Assembly: GCA_003797895.1 (NCBI GenBank)
Contig: RKQB01000006.1
Location: 269,712 to 333,711, forward strand
Length of the DNA: 64,000 nt
Direction of reading: 5' to 3'
From: Cyclobacteriaceae bacterium YHN15
GTDB taxonomy: Bacteria; Bacteroidota; Bacteroidia; Cytophagales; Cyclobacteriaceae
The notes under the pieces were generated by a model. That model searched no databases. It was not told the origin of the DNA and saw nothing but the letters and a program-made list of their open reading frames with translations. Positions 43,066 through 50,949 of the stretch are shown here, piece after piece; position 1 is the stretch's first letter, and every line of letters begins with the position of its first letter. The translations under genes and the position numbers were made by a program.

Positions 43066-45496
43066 TTGGAAAATGGATAAATTGTATACTGAACTTGCTC
43101 CAGGGCTTAAGATTTCCCGTGTTCTTACCGGATTATGGCAGATTGCAGATATGGAGAAAGCCGGGAAGGAATTGGACCCCTATCTTACGGGTATGGCGAT
43201 GGCCCCCTATGTTAAAGCCGGTTTGACCACTTTTGATATGGCGGACCATTATGGTTCAGCCGAAGTAATAGCCGGCACTTTCAGAGAAAAACATGACCTG
43301 GGTGTTCAAGCACAGTTTTTGACCAAATGGGTTCCCAAACCCGGTAAATCCAGTAGGGAAGAAACCAAAGATGCCGTTGTTCATGCTTTAAAAAGACTTA
43401 AGGTCGAAAGTATTGATCTTTTGCAATTCCATGCTTGGAATTATGCTGATCCTGTATGGTTAGACCAATTGTTTTGGCTGGCTGAACTAAAGAAAGAGGG
43501 ATTGATCAAGCACCTTGGGGTAACCAATTTTGATTCTGCCCATTTAAGAATGGTTTGTGCTTCAGGAATTCCCATTGTTTCCAATCAGGTTTCCCATTCT
43601 TTGATAGACCAAAGGGCTTCAGGGGAGATGTCAAATGTGTGCAAAGAATTTGGTGTGAAAATTTTGGCCTATGGGACCTTGGCAGGAGGCTTCTTTTCTG
43701 AAAAATGGCTTGGAAAGCCGGAGCCTGTTTTTGATAAAAATGCCAATTGGTCTCAAATGAAGTATAAGCGATTTATTGATGCTGCTGGAGGATGGTCCAG
43801 GTTTCAACATCTTTTGGAAATTGTGGATAAGATTGCCAAAAGACACAAAGTTTCTATTGCAAATGTGGCTACCAAATATATCCTGGATCAGGAATATATA
43901 GCCGGGGTTATTGTCGGATCTAGATTAGGTCAGAGCAATTATATTGAAGATACCTTGAAACTCTTTTCCTTCAATCTATCAGCAGTGGATTTGAAAGTTA
44001 TCAACAGTGTCAAATCCATACTGTATCCCATTCCCGGTGATTGCGGGGATGAATACAGAAAGCCACCTTTCCTGACTGCTTCTGGTGATTTAAGCCACCA
44101 TCTTGAGTCCATTCCTAAGCCCTTTCAATTGGAAAAAGGGCCAAATGGAAGTACTAAAGTTTTCAGTGGCACATCCTGGGAAACCATGGCCGGATATTGT
44201 AGGGCTTTGAAAAAGGGAAACCGCATTTTTGTTTCCGGAACCACAGCAACCCATGGGGATAAAATCATAGGTGGAAAAGATGCAGCCGCTCAAACCACCT
44301 TCATTTTGGATAAAATTGAAGGAGCTATTATTTCTTTGGGAGGAAAGATGGAAAATGTGGTAAGAACCCGGATTTTTGTGAATAACCTGAAAAATTGGGA
44401 GCCTGTAGCCAGGGCACATGGAGATCGATTTTCAAAAATTCAACCTGCCAACACCTTGGTGGAAGCCAAATTGGTAGGGGAAGGCTATTTGGTCGAAATT
44501 GAGGCTGAGGCGGAATTATAGCGCCATTTTCAAATAGATAAAGTTCAAATTAAATATTTGCCATTTGGATGGCTTTTCTTATCCACATCTTAAAAAATCA
44601 GTAAATTAATCAAAATCATGAATTCAAAGTTAATCGTAATCCTGGCCTTCTTTTTTAAGTTATCCACAGTTATTGGGCAGGAAGAAAGCAAACCGATTCC
44701 TGAGCCTGTAATTTTTGAAACCATGCATGAAGGAACCTTTCATGGTGTTAAAATGAGCTATAAGGCAATAGCAGGTGAAATGTTTTTAAAAAATGCAGAA
44801 GGGGAAGCTGTTGCCTCAATATGGTCCACTACTTATATGAAGGAAGAGCCAAATCCTTCAAAAAGGCCTGTTACTTTTATTTTCAACGGTGGGCCAGGTT
44901 CTGCTTCGGTATGGCTGCACATGGGTGTATTCGGTCCTAGGGTAGTCAATGTGGATTCTGATGCCCAACAAGATGATGGGGCTGCCCCTTTTGATGTTAT
45001 CCACAATAACTTAGCTTTATTGGATATTACAGACCTGGTATTTGTAGACCCTGTGGGAACCGGTTTCTCCACAGTAATAGGAAAGGGAAAAACTGAGGAT
45101 TTTTGGGGTTTGACAGAAGATGCACGCTCTATTGCTCAGTTTATGCGATTGTGGATAACCCATTATCAACGATGGCAGTCACCCAAATATATAGCAGGAG
45201 AAAGCTTTGGAACAACAAGGGCTTCGGCAGTTACTGCCGCCTTGGAGGGTGGTGGACAAACTATGGCTTTGAATGGACTGATTTTAATATCCCAAGCTTT
45301 GGATTATCAGGGGTCTACTTCTGACCACGATAACATTGCTTCCTATTTCACTTATTTTCCAACCATGGCAGCCACAGCTTGGTATCATGGGAAAGCAGGA
45401 CAGGGGAAAAAATTGGAAGACTTTGTGCAGGAGGCCCGTGAATTTGCTTATAATACCTATTTGCCTGCGCTGTATAAAGGGAATCAGTTATCCACA
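42896..45496. other. DnaA-box cluster B
   Basis: Seven perfect DnaA-box words in 2.6 kb: TTATCCACA at 42896, 44579, 44660, 44997 and 45488; TGTGGATAA at 43822 and 45150. Five fall within 918 bases at 44579-45496. In the coding parts they are read as VIH, VDK, LST and LWI, that is, in different frames. Isolated further copies lie at 47910 and 50595. Confidence 0.75.
43073..44521 (+). CDS. Aldo/keto reductase fused to RidA-like domain
   Basis: A 482-residue two-domain protein. Residues 1-~330 are an aldo/keto reductase with the catalytic tetrad Asp55, Tyr60, Lys85 and His120 (DMADHYG, LTKW, QFHAW) and GVIVGSRLGQSN for NADPH. Residues ~355-482 are a RidA/YjgF domain (NRIFVSGTTA, AAAQTTFILDKIEGAI, VVRTRIFV). 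In active RidA deaminases the sequence PARS/T carries the essential Arg; here it reads PANT, so classical enamine deaminase activity is unlikely. There is no frameshift: one continuous frame. The APC permease gene is immediately upstream. Confidence 0.88.
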   Translation: MDKLYTELAPGLKISRVLTGLWQIADMEKAGKELDPYLTGMAMAPYVKAGLTTFDMADHYGSAEVIAGTFREKHDLGVQAQFLTKWVPKPGKSSREETKDAVVHALKRLKVESIDLLQFHAWNYADPVWLDQLFWLAELKKEGLIKHLGVTNFDSAHLRMVCASGIPIVSNQVSHSLIDQRASGEMSNVCKEFGVKILAYGTLAGGFFSEKWLGKPEPVFDKNANWSQMKYKRFIDAAGGWSRFQHLLEIVDKIAKRHKVSIANVATKYILDQEYIAGVIVGSRLGQSNYIEDTLKLFSFNLSAVDLKVINSVKSILYPIPGDCGDEYRKPPFLTASGDLSHHLESIPKPFQLEKGPNGSTKVFSGTSWETMAGYCRALKKGNRIFVSGTTATHGDKIIGGKDAAAQTTFILDKIEGAIISLGGKMENVVRTRIFVNNLKNWEPVARAHGDRFSKIQPANTLVEAKLVGEGYLVEIEAEAEL

Positions 45497-46111
45497 GAAA
45501 ATAAAAGAACACTAGCCTCACGAATTTCTTATTTCCTGGGCCTTGATCCCGAGTATGTTTTAAAATCGGACAACCGTATTTTAACTTCAAGGTTTAAAAA
45601 GGAACTGCTGCGTTCGGAGGGTAAAACAATCGGAACTTTAGATGGCAGGTATTTGGGGGAGGAGGGAGATCAGACTGCCGATAGTCCAACATTGGGTGAT
45701 CCTTCAAGTTATGGAATAGATGCTGCCTATACTGCTGCTTTACAAGATTATTTTGCCCGGATTCTTCAGGTGAAAGTGGATAGACCTTATCTTACATCAA
45801 ATAGAAATATTGGAAGTAAGTGGAATTGGAGGCCTGTGCCTCAGGGCGCATATTGGGAACCGTCCTATGTGAATGTGGCCAGGAGTTTGGGTGAGTCCAT
45901 GAGGAGAAACAAGGATCTGAAGGTCATGGTAGCGAATGGATATTATGATTTGATTACCCCATTTTTGGATGCTGAATATACCTTTGCCAGGCATGATATT
46001 CCCATGGAAAGAGTTAAGATGTATTATTACGAAGGTGGTCATATGATGTATAACCATAGGCCCGACTTTGAAAAACTGATTAGAGATATCCGTGAATTTA
46101 TGGGAAAATGA
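44618..46111 (+). CDS. S10 family serine carboxypeptidase-like peptidase
   Basis: A 497-residue exported peptidase (signal 1-20) with alpha/beta hydrolase fold. Motifs include FNGGPGSASVWLHMGVFGP (oxyanion hole), the nucleophile GESFG (Ser196), the acid VANGYYDLITP and the base EGGHMMY. S10 enzymes cleave C-terminal residues at low pH; bacterial homologues may favour other peptides. It seems monocistronic, after a 96-base intergenic space carrying a DnaA-box word. A small CCGCTT/AAGCGG hairpin (46121-46137) follows the gene but its T run is distant. Confidence 0.88.
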   Translation: MNSKLIVILAFFFKLSTVIGQEESKPIPEPVIFETMHEGTFHGVKMSYKAIAGEMFLKNAEGEAVASIWSTTYMKEEPNPSKRPVTFIFNGGPGSASVWLHMGVFGPRVVNVDSDAQQDDGAAPFDVIHNNLALLDITDLVFVDPVGTGFSTVIGKGKTEDFWGLTEDARSIAQFMRLWITHYQRWQSPKYIAGESFGTTRASAVTAALEGGGQTMALNGLILISQALDYQGSTSDHDNIASYFTYFPTMAATAWYHGKAGQGKKLEDFVQEAREFAYNTYLPALYKGNQLSTENKRTLASRISYFLGLDPEYVLKSDNRILTSRFKKELLRSEGKTIGTLDGRYLGEEGDQTADSPTLGDPSSYGIDAAYTAALQDYFARILQVKVDRPYLTSNRNIGSKWNWRPVPQGAYWEPSYVNVARSLGESMRRNKDLKVMVANGYYDLITPFLDAEYTFARHDIPMERVKMYYYEGGHMMYNHRPDFEKLIRDIREFMGK

Positions 46112-46169
46112 AAAATTGAACCGCTTGGGCTAAGCGGATCAGGATTTGGCCCTACCTCTTTTTTTCCGA

Positions 46170-46279
46170 CCACAAAAGTCAACAAAGTGCACAAAAGAAC
46201 AATCACGGAATTGCTGTTCGGTTTGTTGAGGTCTGGCTGATCTCTTCCTTTTGTATTCCTTTTGTCACTATTGTGTTTC
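46170..46279. repeat. CACAAAG-type intergenic repeat, inverted pair
   Basis: CACAAAAGTC AACAAAGTGC ACAAAAG at 46171-46197 and, inverted, a similar array at 46247-46278 (CCTTTTGTATTCCTTTTGTC and following). Degenerate short-word arrays of this kind recur between genes in Bacteroidota. Function unknown. Confidence 0.5.
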
Positions 46280-46290
46280 GTTTTTATTCT

Positions 46291-47169
46291 TCAAGGTTTT
46301 AACATAGGAAAAAGCCTTCGGATTTCTGTTTCAGTAGGCTGGGAGCCATATTCACAGATTTCAAAGAGTTCTACCTGCTTCACTTGAGCGGCCTTTTGTG
46401 GTCCATACCATTTTTCCAGGCTACTTTTTGTTGCTTCAGTAATCTGCCCGAAACGTTTGGATTTGAGCCATTCAATCCTTTCTTCCCTGTTTTGAGGAAC
46501 TTCCGACTCATATTTACCAATCCAGGGCAGCCACTCATAAAACTGGGATTCATGGGCATCCATTGCATGGATTTTTTTATCAAAAACCAGGGAAATATCT
46601 ATGGCAATATCGGCTCTGAAAGGATATGGTTTTTGAAAATTGTCTTGAAAATAAAGAAAGACGGGGTTTTTGCTCAGTGGGGGTGTATCCGGAGCAATAT
46701 TGGGAACACCTACCATATAGGCTGCATCCTGAACCAAGATAGCAGTATAGCGGTGGTCCGGATGGTAGTCATTGGAACGATGTGAGATGACCACATCCGC
46801 ATTCCATTCCCTGATTTTCCTTATGATTTCCAATCGAATAGGCAAAGTGGCCAGCAATTCTCCATCATGGTGATCCAACACTTCATACGTTATACCCAAC
46901 CGTCTTCCAGCCTCTTTTGCTTCTTCAGTTCTTCTTTTTGCAAGTACGCCTCCGCCCTGTTCCATATGTCCCGCGTCCCCATTGGTGACAGAAATTAATT
47001 TGACTTGGTGTCCCATTTCCGCAAACAAGGCAGCCGTACCTCCTCCTTTGATATCACAATCATCCGGATGGGCGCCGATCATGATAATCTGTAAAGGCCT
47101 ATTTTGCGAAAAAGAAAAATGAATAATGGAGAAAAGGAAGAACAGGGTGATTTGAAATCGGGGCTTCAT
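46291..47169 (-). CDS. PIG-L/LmbE family deacetylase
   Basis: A 292-residue exported (signal about 1-21) PIG-L-type zinc deacetylase. The metal motif is GAHPDDCDIKGGG, with HPDHR as the third ligand site and VTNGDAGH in between. Members remove acetyl groups from GlcNAc-containing compounds or thiols; an exported version probably acts on a surface or external glycan (inference). A 96-base space separates it from the next minus-strand gene upstream. Confidence 0.88.
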   Translation of the reverse strand: MKPRFQITLFFLFSIIHFSFSQNRPLQIIMIGAHPDDCDIKGGGTAALFAEMGHQVKLISVTNGDAGHMEQGGGVLAKRRTEEAKEAGRRLGITYEVLDHHDGELLATLPIRLEIIRKIREWNADVVISHRSNDYHPDHRYTAILVQDAAYMVGVPNIAPDTPPLSKNPVFLYFQDNFQKPYPFRADIAIDISLVFDKKIHAMDAHESQFYEWLPWIGKYESEVPQNREERIEWLKSKRFGQITEATKSSLEKWYGPQKAAQVKQVELFEICEYGSQPTETEIRRLFPMLKP

Positions 47170-47265
47170 TGGTAAACTTTTTTGAGTAGAAGATCCATCT
47201 AAGATAATAAAATCAAAACAGTAAGTGCGCTCATTTTCCTCAGAAGGAAAATTATCCTTAAAAAC

Positions 47266-47853
47266 TTATCCTATTTTCTTTAAAGCTCCATCAAATAAAT
47301 ATAAAAAACTGTCCCGATCAAGGTCAAAAAAATCCAGATCATAAAACTCATCTTCTGCAGGTTCAGAAGTAATTCCAGTGTTGGCTTTTTTTCCTTTCAT
47401 TTTTTGGATTGGCTGTAGGTTTTTGTCAAAAACAAAAACTTCCAAGGTAACTGCTGTTTTAATCAAATGCCTTGACATCAAACTAGGATAGGGGGGATCA
47501 ACATCAAGGAATACAATCAGGTAAAGATCGGCAGGGGTACTTTTTGCTTTGTTATGATCTTCTTTGGTGAGGGTTTTGAAATGTTTGTTTTTTCTTTTGG
47601 TAAAAATAAAGGGACTGTTCTGCAAAAGTCCGATTTCCTTCAAATTGAGAATATTTTTAACCTTGTCCTCTATGACATTATATAGAGAATCTATATCTAA
47701 CTGAAATTCACTTATCATTCTTACTTCGCCTCCTCCATTAGGTTGTTTATAAAAAATTGATTCTAATACCTGAGCGGTAAGGCCTTGGGCAATAAGTTTT
47801 CCTGTTCCAAAAAAAAGGAATAAAATAATAAAAGTGATTATTCCTGGCTTCAT
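47266..47853 (-). CDS. Exported protein of unknown function
   Basis: A 195-residue protein with a signal peptide (about 1-22). I recognise no family. The body has mixed alpha/beta composition with a conserved-looking ELSIFVFLDVDPPYP-like strand, a Lys/Arg-rich middle (FTKRKNKHFKTLTKEDHNKAK) and an acidic, Phe-rich C-terminus (DEFYDLDFFDLDRDSF). It may be a small periplasmic or outer-membrane-associated protein. It is followed by PIG-L and preceded by guaB on the same strand, but a terminator separates it from guaB. Confidence 0.65.
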   Translation of the reverse strand: MKPGIITFIILFLFFGTGKLIAQGLTAQVLESIFYKQPNGGGEVRMISEFQLDIDSLYNVIEDKVKNILNLKEIGLLQNSPFIFTKRKNKHFKTLTKEDHNKAKSTPADLYLIVFLDVDPPYPSLMSRHLIKTAVTLEVFVFDKNLQPIQKMKGKKANTGITSEPAEDEFYDLDFFDLDRDSFLYLFDGALKKIG

Positions 47854-47969
47854 TGTGGGATTATAGTATTAATACATTGAATATCAGTAATTTAAATTAA
47901 AAAATCAAATGTGGATAATGATGATAAAATAATATATGGGAATTTTAGCATGACATAGCTTAAAATAGA

Positions 47970-48004
47970 AATAGACGGTCTCTTTTTATTGGACCGCCTA
48001 TTTA
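47970..48004 (-). terminator. Terminator of guaB
   Basis: On the minus strand AAATAGGCGGTC (48004-47993) and GACCGTCTATTT (47981-47970) form a 12-bp stem with one G-U pair and an 11-base loop; the stem ends in AT pairs and T-rich sequence. Confidence 0.65.
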
Positions 48005-48029
48005 AAGAAAAACTTGTATTTCTACTTTT

Positions 48030-49508
48030 TTACATCTTGGCCGAATAATTAGGCGCTTCTCTGGTGATACTCACATCATGTGGATGGGATTCTTTCACAC
48101 CGGCAGCAGTAATTTTGACAAATTTTCCATTGCGTTGTAAATCCTCAATGGTTTTGGTCCCGCAATAACCCATACCTGCCTGCAATCCGCCGACCAATTG
48201 GTACAATACTTCTGAAACCAACCCTTTGTATGCCACTCTTCCCACAATGCCTTCAGGAACAAGCTTCTTGATATTATCTTCAGCATCCTGAAAATATCTA
48301 TCTTTGGACCCGGATTCCATGGCCTCCAAAGACCCCATCCCTCTGTATGTTTTGAATTTTCTTCCTTCATAGATGAGCATTTCGCCTGGAGCCTCTTCAG
48401 TACCTGCCAAAAGAGAGCCTATCATGATCGAACTGCCACCTGCAGCTATGGCTTTTACCAGGTCTCCTGAATAACGGATTCCTCCATCAGCAATGACCGG
48501 AACACCGGTTCCTTTTAAGGCTTCTGCGCACTCGAAAACAGCTGAAAGCTGAGGAACTCCTACTCCTGCAATTACCCGGGTGGTACAAATGCTTCCCGGA
48601 CCTACCCCTACCTTAACTCCATCGGCTCCGGCTTCTGCCAAAGCAATGGCCGCCTCTGGAGTAGCAATATTTCCAACTATCACGTCCAAATCAGGAAAGG
48701 ACAACTTTATTTTTTTACAGGCTTCGATGACTCCTCTTGAATGACCGTGGGCTGTATCAATGGAAACAACATCCACTCCTGCATTTTTAAGTGATTCTAC
48801 CCTTTCTATTATATCTGCAGTCACGCCGACAGCAGCCCCTACCCTTAACCGACCATACTCATCCTTACAGGCATATGGTTTATCTTTTCTCTTCAGAATG
48901 TCCTTATAAGTAATCAGTCCGGTAAGCTTGTTTTCCTCATCTACGATGGGTAGTTTTTCAATTTTATATTCCTGTAGGATTTCTTCTGCCTGTTCCAAAG
49001 AGACCCCGGCTTTAGCAGTGATCAGCCCCTCTACTGTCATGATATCTTTGATCATCACAGAAGGGTCTTTGATAAACCTTAGGTCCCTATTGGTAATAAT
49101 GCCCTTTAAAACCCTCTGATTGTCCACCACTGGAATGCCACCGATATGAAATTCACGCATAATGGCCTCCGCATCTTTCACCCTGGAATTGATGTCCAAG
49201 GTAATGGGATCCAAAATCATACCTGCCTGAGAACGTTTCACCTTTCTGACTTGGGCAGCCTGTTTTTCAATGGACATGTTTTTGTGGATGAAGCCCAGAC
49301 CGCCTTCCAAAGCGATGGCAATGGCTAAGTCAGCTTCCGTCACGGTATCCATTGCGGCGGAAACCAAAGGAATATTCAATCTGATGTTTTTTGTAAGCTG
49401 GGTGGAGGTGTCTGTTTCTCGGGGAAGGACTTCGGAGTAACCCGGTACAAGAAGCACATCATCATAGGTGAGCGCTTCGAAAAGGAATTTATCTGAATTT
49501 CTGTTCAT
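48030..49508 (-). CDS. guaB: IMP dehydrogenase
   Basis: A 492-residue IMP dehydrogenase, which oxidises IMP to XMP with NAD+ in guanine nucleotide synthesis. The catalytic loop GVGPGSICTTR places Cys308, and YRGMGSLEAM and the Arg-Tyr flap region follow. Two CBS domains interrupt the barrel (about 96-210; MILDPITLDINSRVKDAEAI, KEYKIEKLPIVDEENKLTG), probably binding purine nucleotides for regulation. ATG 49508 matches the family (NSDKFLFEALTYDDVLLVPGYSEVLP). A strong promoter lies just upstream. Confidence 0.97.
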   Translation of the reverse strand: MNRNSDKFLFEALTYDDVLLVPGYSEVLPRETDTSTQLTKNIRLNIPLVSAAMDTVTEADLAIAIALEGGLGFIHKNMSIEKQAAQVRKVKRSQAGMILDPITLDINSRVKDAEAIMREFHIGGIPVVDNQRVLKGIITNRDLRFIKDPSVMIKDIMTVEGLITAKAGVSLEQAEEILQEYKIEKLPIVDEENKLTGLITYKDILKRKDKPYACKDEYGRLRVGAAVGVTADIIERVESLKNAGVDVVSIDTAHGHSRGVIEACKKIKLSFPDLDVIVGNIATPEAAIALAEAGADGVKVGVGPGSICTTRVIAGVGVPQLSAVFECAEALKGTGVPVIADGGIRYSGDLVKAIAAGGSSIMIGSLLAGTEEAPGEMLIYEGRKFKTYRGMGSLEAMESGSKDRYFQDAEDNIKKLVPEGIVGRVAYKGLVSEVLYQLVGGLQAGMGYCGTKTIEDLQRNGKFVKITAAGVKESHPHDVSITREAPNYSAKM

Positions 49509-49542
49509 GGCAAATATTGGTTAGGTAACCCTATTTGCCCGT

Positions 49543-49574
49543 CAAAGATACAAACATTTTCGATTGCCCATCAA
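49543..49574 (-). promoter_or_regulatory. Promoter of guaB
   Basis: On the minus strand TTG (49574-49572), a 21-base spacer and TATCTTTG (49550-49543) match the Bacteroidota TTG / TAnnTTTG pattern. A start about 7 bases on leaves a leader near 28 bases. Confidence 0.68.
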
Positions 49575-49705
49575 GAGCCTTTCAAAATAAATTTAAGTTT
49601 TTCTTTATTTGAGACTCGTTTATAGAATTTTATTCGGGAAGGGCCCGGAAAAGCTTTCTATTATCGGGTTCTTCCTTCAGTGTTTTTGGCTCTTCTGCCA
49701 ATTGT

Positions 49706-50446
49706 TTAAAAAAGAGCTATCCATAAAGTTCCAAAGGAAAAAATGAAGTATAGGATACCAAAAGCCGTTACAGCTTTGATGTTGTCTTTTGCAAACAGCC
49801 ATGCAAAAATAGGAATTACCTGAAGTGCATGGAGACCAAAAAAGTGGAATACTCTTAAATCAATAAAACCTTTTGTCCAATTCAGAAAAAATATTCCCTC
49901 TAGTCCATCAGGAGCACCAATCGTATGTCCCAAATTTCCCGCCATAACATATCCTTGTAGGCTTGCGATGATAAATATCCACATACCGAGCTGAATTCCC
50001 CTTTTGTATCCAACAGGTAAATGGTCCTCTTTTCTCAATAACCGGAATGCCCAAAAAACCATCAGGGTATTAATCAATATGGCAATCCCCATTATCTGAA
50101 AAAGAAGGGCGTTAAAGACAGTCGAAATATTAAAATGGGACATCTCCCCCCGTGATGCCTGACCTATAATTATGATCTGTTCGATCAGCAGTGCCAAAAT
50201 GATGATAATTTTGATTGTTTGAACCTTTCTGGGTTGTGAAAGGTAGTAAAGATACCAGGCCATGGTCCAGGAAAATATTCCGATCGATAAACAGAATTTC
50301 ATGGGTTTATGCCAAATATTGGCGCCCAACAGTATTCGGTCATCGGAAAATGAAAGGATCAATAAGATAAAAAAAGTAACAAAATTGAGCAGTCCAAACC
50401 AGCCCAATGACCTGCTTCTCTTAAATATTTCCCTGATAATATGCAT
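49706..50446 (-). CDS. Multi-spanning membrane protein, unknown function
   Basis: A 246-residue protein with about seven hydrophobic helices (MHIIREIFKRSRSLGWFGLLNF, then FCLSIGIFSWTMAWYLYYL, and others) and no enzymatic motif I recognise. ATG 50446 overlaps the stop of the ABA4-like gene (TGATG), so translation is coupled; the longer frame into that gene is an artefact. The His/Trp positions (ANIWHKPMKF, MAGNLGHTIGAPDG, RVFHFFGLHALQ) are spaced inside or near helices and could bind a cofactor or lipid, which is speculative. Confidence 0.72.
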   Translation of the reverse strand: MHIIREIFKRSRSLGWFGLLNFVTFFILLILSFSDDRILLGANIWHKPMKFCLSIGIFSWTMAWYLYYLSQPRKVQTIKIIIILALLIEQIIIIGQASRGEMSHFNISTVFNALLFQIMGIAILINTLMVFWAFRLLRKEDHLPVGYKRGIQLGMWIFIIASLQGYVMAGNLGHTIGAPDGLEGIFFLNWTKGFIDLRVFHFFGLHALQVIPIFAWLFAKDNIKAVTAFGILYFIFSFGTLWIALF

Positions 50447-50886
50447 CAATGAAAGGGACTTTGATTGAGTTTTTTGGTTTTTATTGCCCTGATTAGAAAG
50501 TAAGTCAAAAGCCCCACAGGACCTAACATAAAGGTCAAGATCAAACAAGGAAGCACTATCCACCTGTTGATGTCTTTCTCCCAAGCATCCTTGCTTATCC
50601 ACATGCCTACAAATAAGTCAAATGCCAAATAATGGATCCAGCCCGCCAATAGCGCTTCATCAGAATTAAATAAAGCCTTTACTTCTACCAGACTTCCAAA
50701 TCCCCCTTCTGCATCACCGCTTAGTCCCTGAACGATATAAAACAGATAAGTCAATCCCAATACAATGAAAACTCCTGAAAACAGGGTTTGATAAATCCAT
50801 TTTCTGGGATAAAAAATAAAGAGGGCCAACCAGGAGAAAAAGGCCAAGGTACTTGCCATTCCAAATACTGCTTCTAGCGTTGTCAT
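50446..50886 (-). CDS. ABA4-like family membrane protein
   Basis: A 146-residue membrane protein with four hydrophobic helices and the ABA4-like signature GFGSLVEVKALFNSDEALLAGWIHYLAFDLFVGMW. Plant ABA4 is needed to convert violaxanthin to neoxanthin; bacterial members are unexplained, so carotenoid or lipid modification is an inference. The gene is followed by a coupled seven-helix membrane protein. The overlap of stop and start is TGATG. Confidence 0.78.
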   Translation of the reverse strand: MTTLEAVFGMASTLAFFSWLALFIFYPRKWIYQTLFSGVFIVLGLTYLFYIVQGLSGDAEGGFGSLVEVKALFNSDEALLAGWIHYLAFDLFVGMWISKDAWEKDINRWIVLPCLILTFMLGPVGLLTYFLIRAIKTKKLNQSPFH

Positions 50887-50949
50887 AGTGGTTTTTTTTT
50901 GAACTGTAAGAAATATACATATTAATTTCTAAAAAATACCACAGAATAT

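Noticed and set aside
43073..44521. Possible frameshift joining two separate genes (aldo/keto reductase and RidA)
   Set aside because: The frame is continuous, with a plausible linker and no start codon with good context at the RidA boundary; I treat it as a true fusion.
49630..49705. Terminator after the seven-helix membrane protein gene
   Set aside because: Short GC-rich words (CGGGAAGG, GGGCCCGG) allow several weak pairings but no single convincing stem with a T run.
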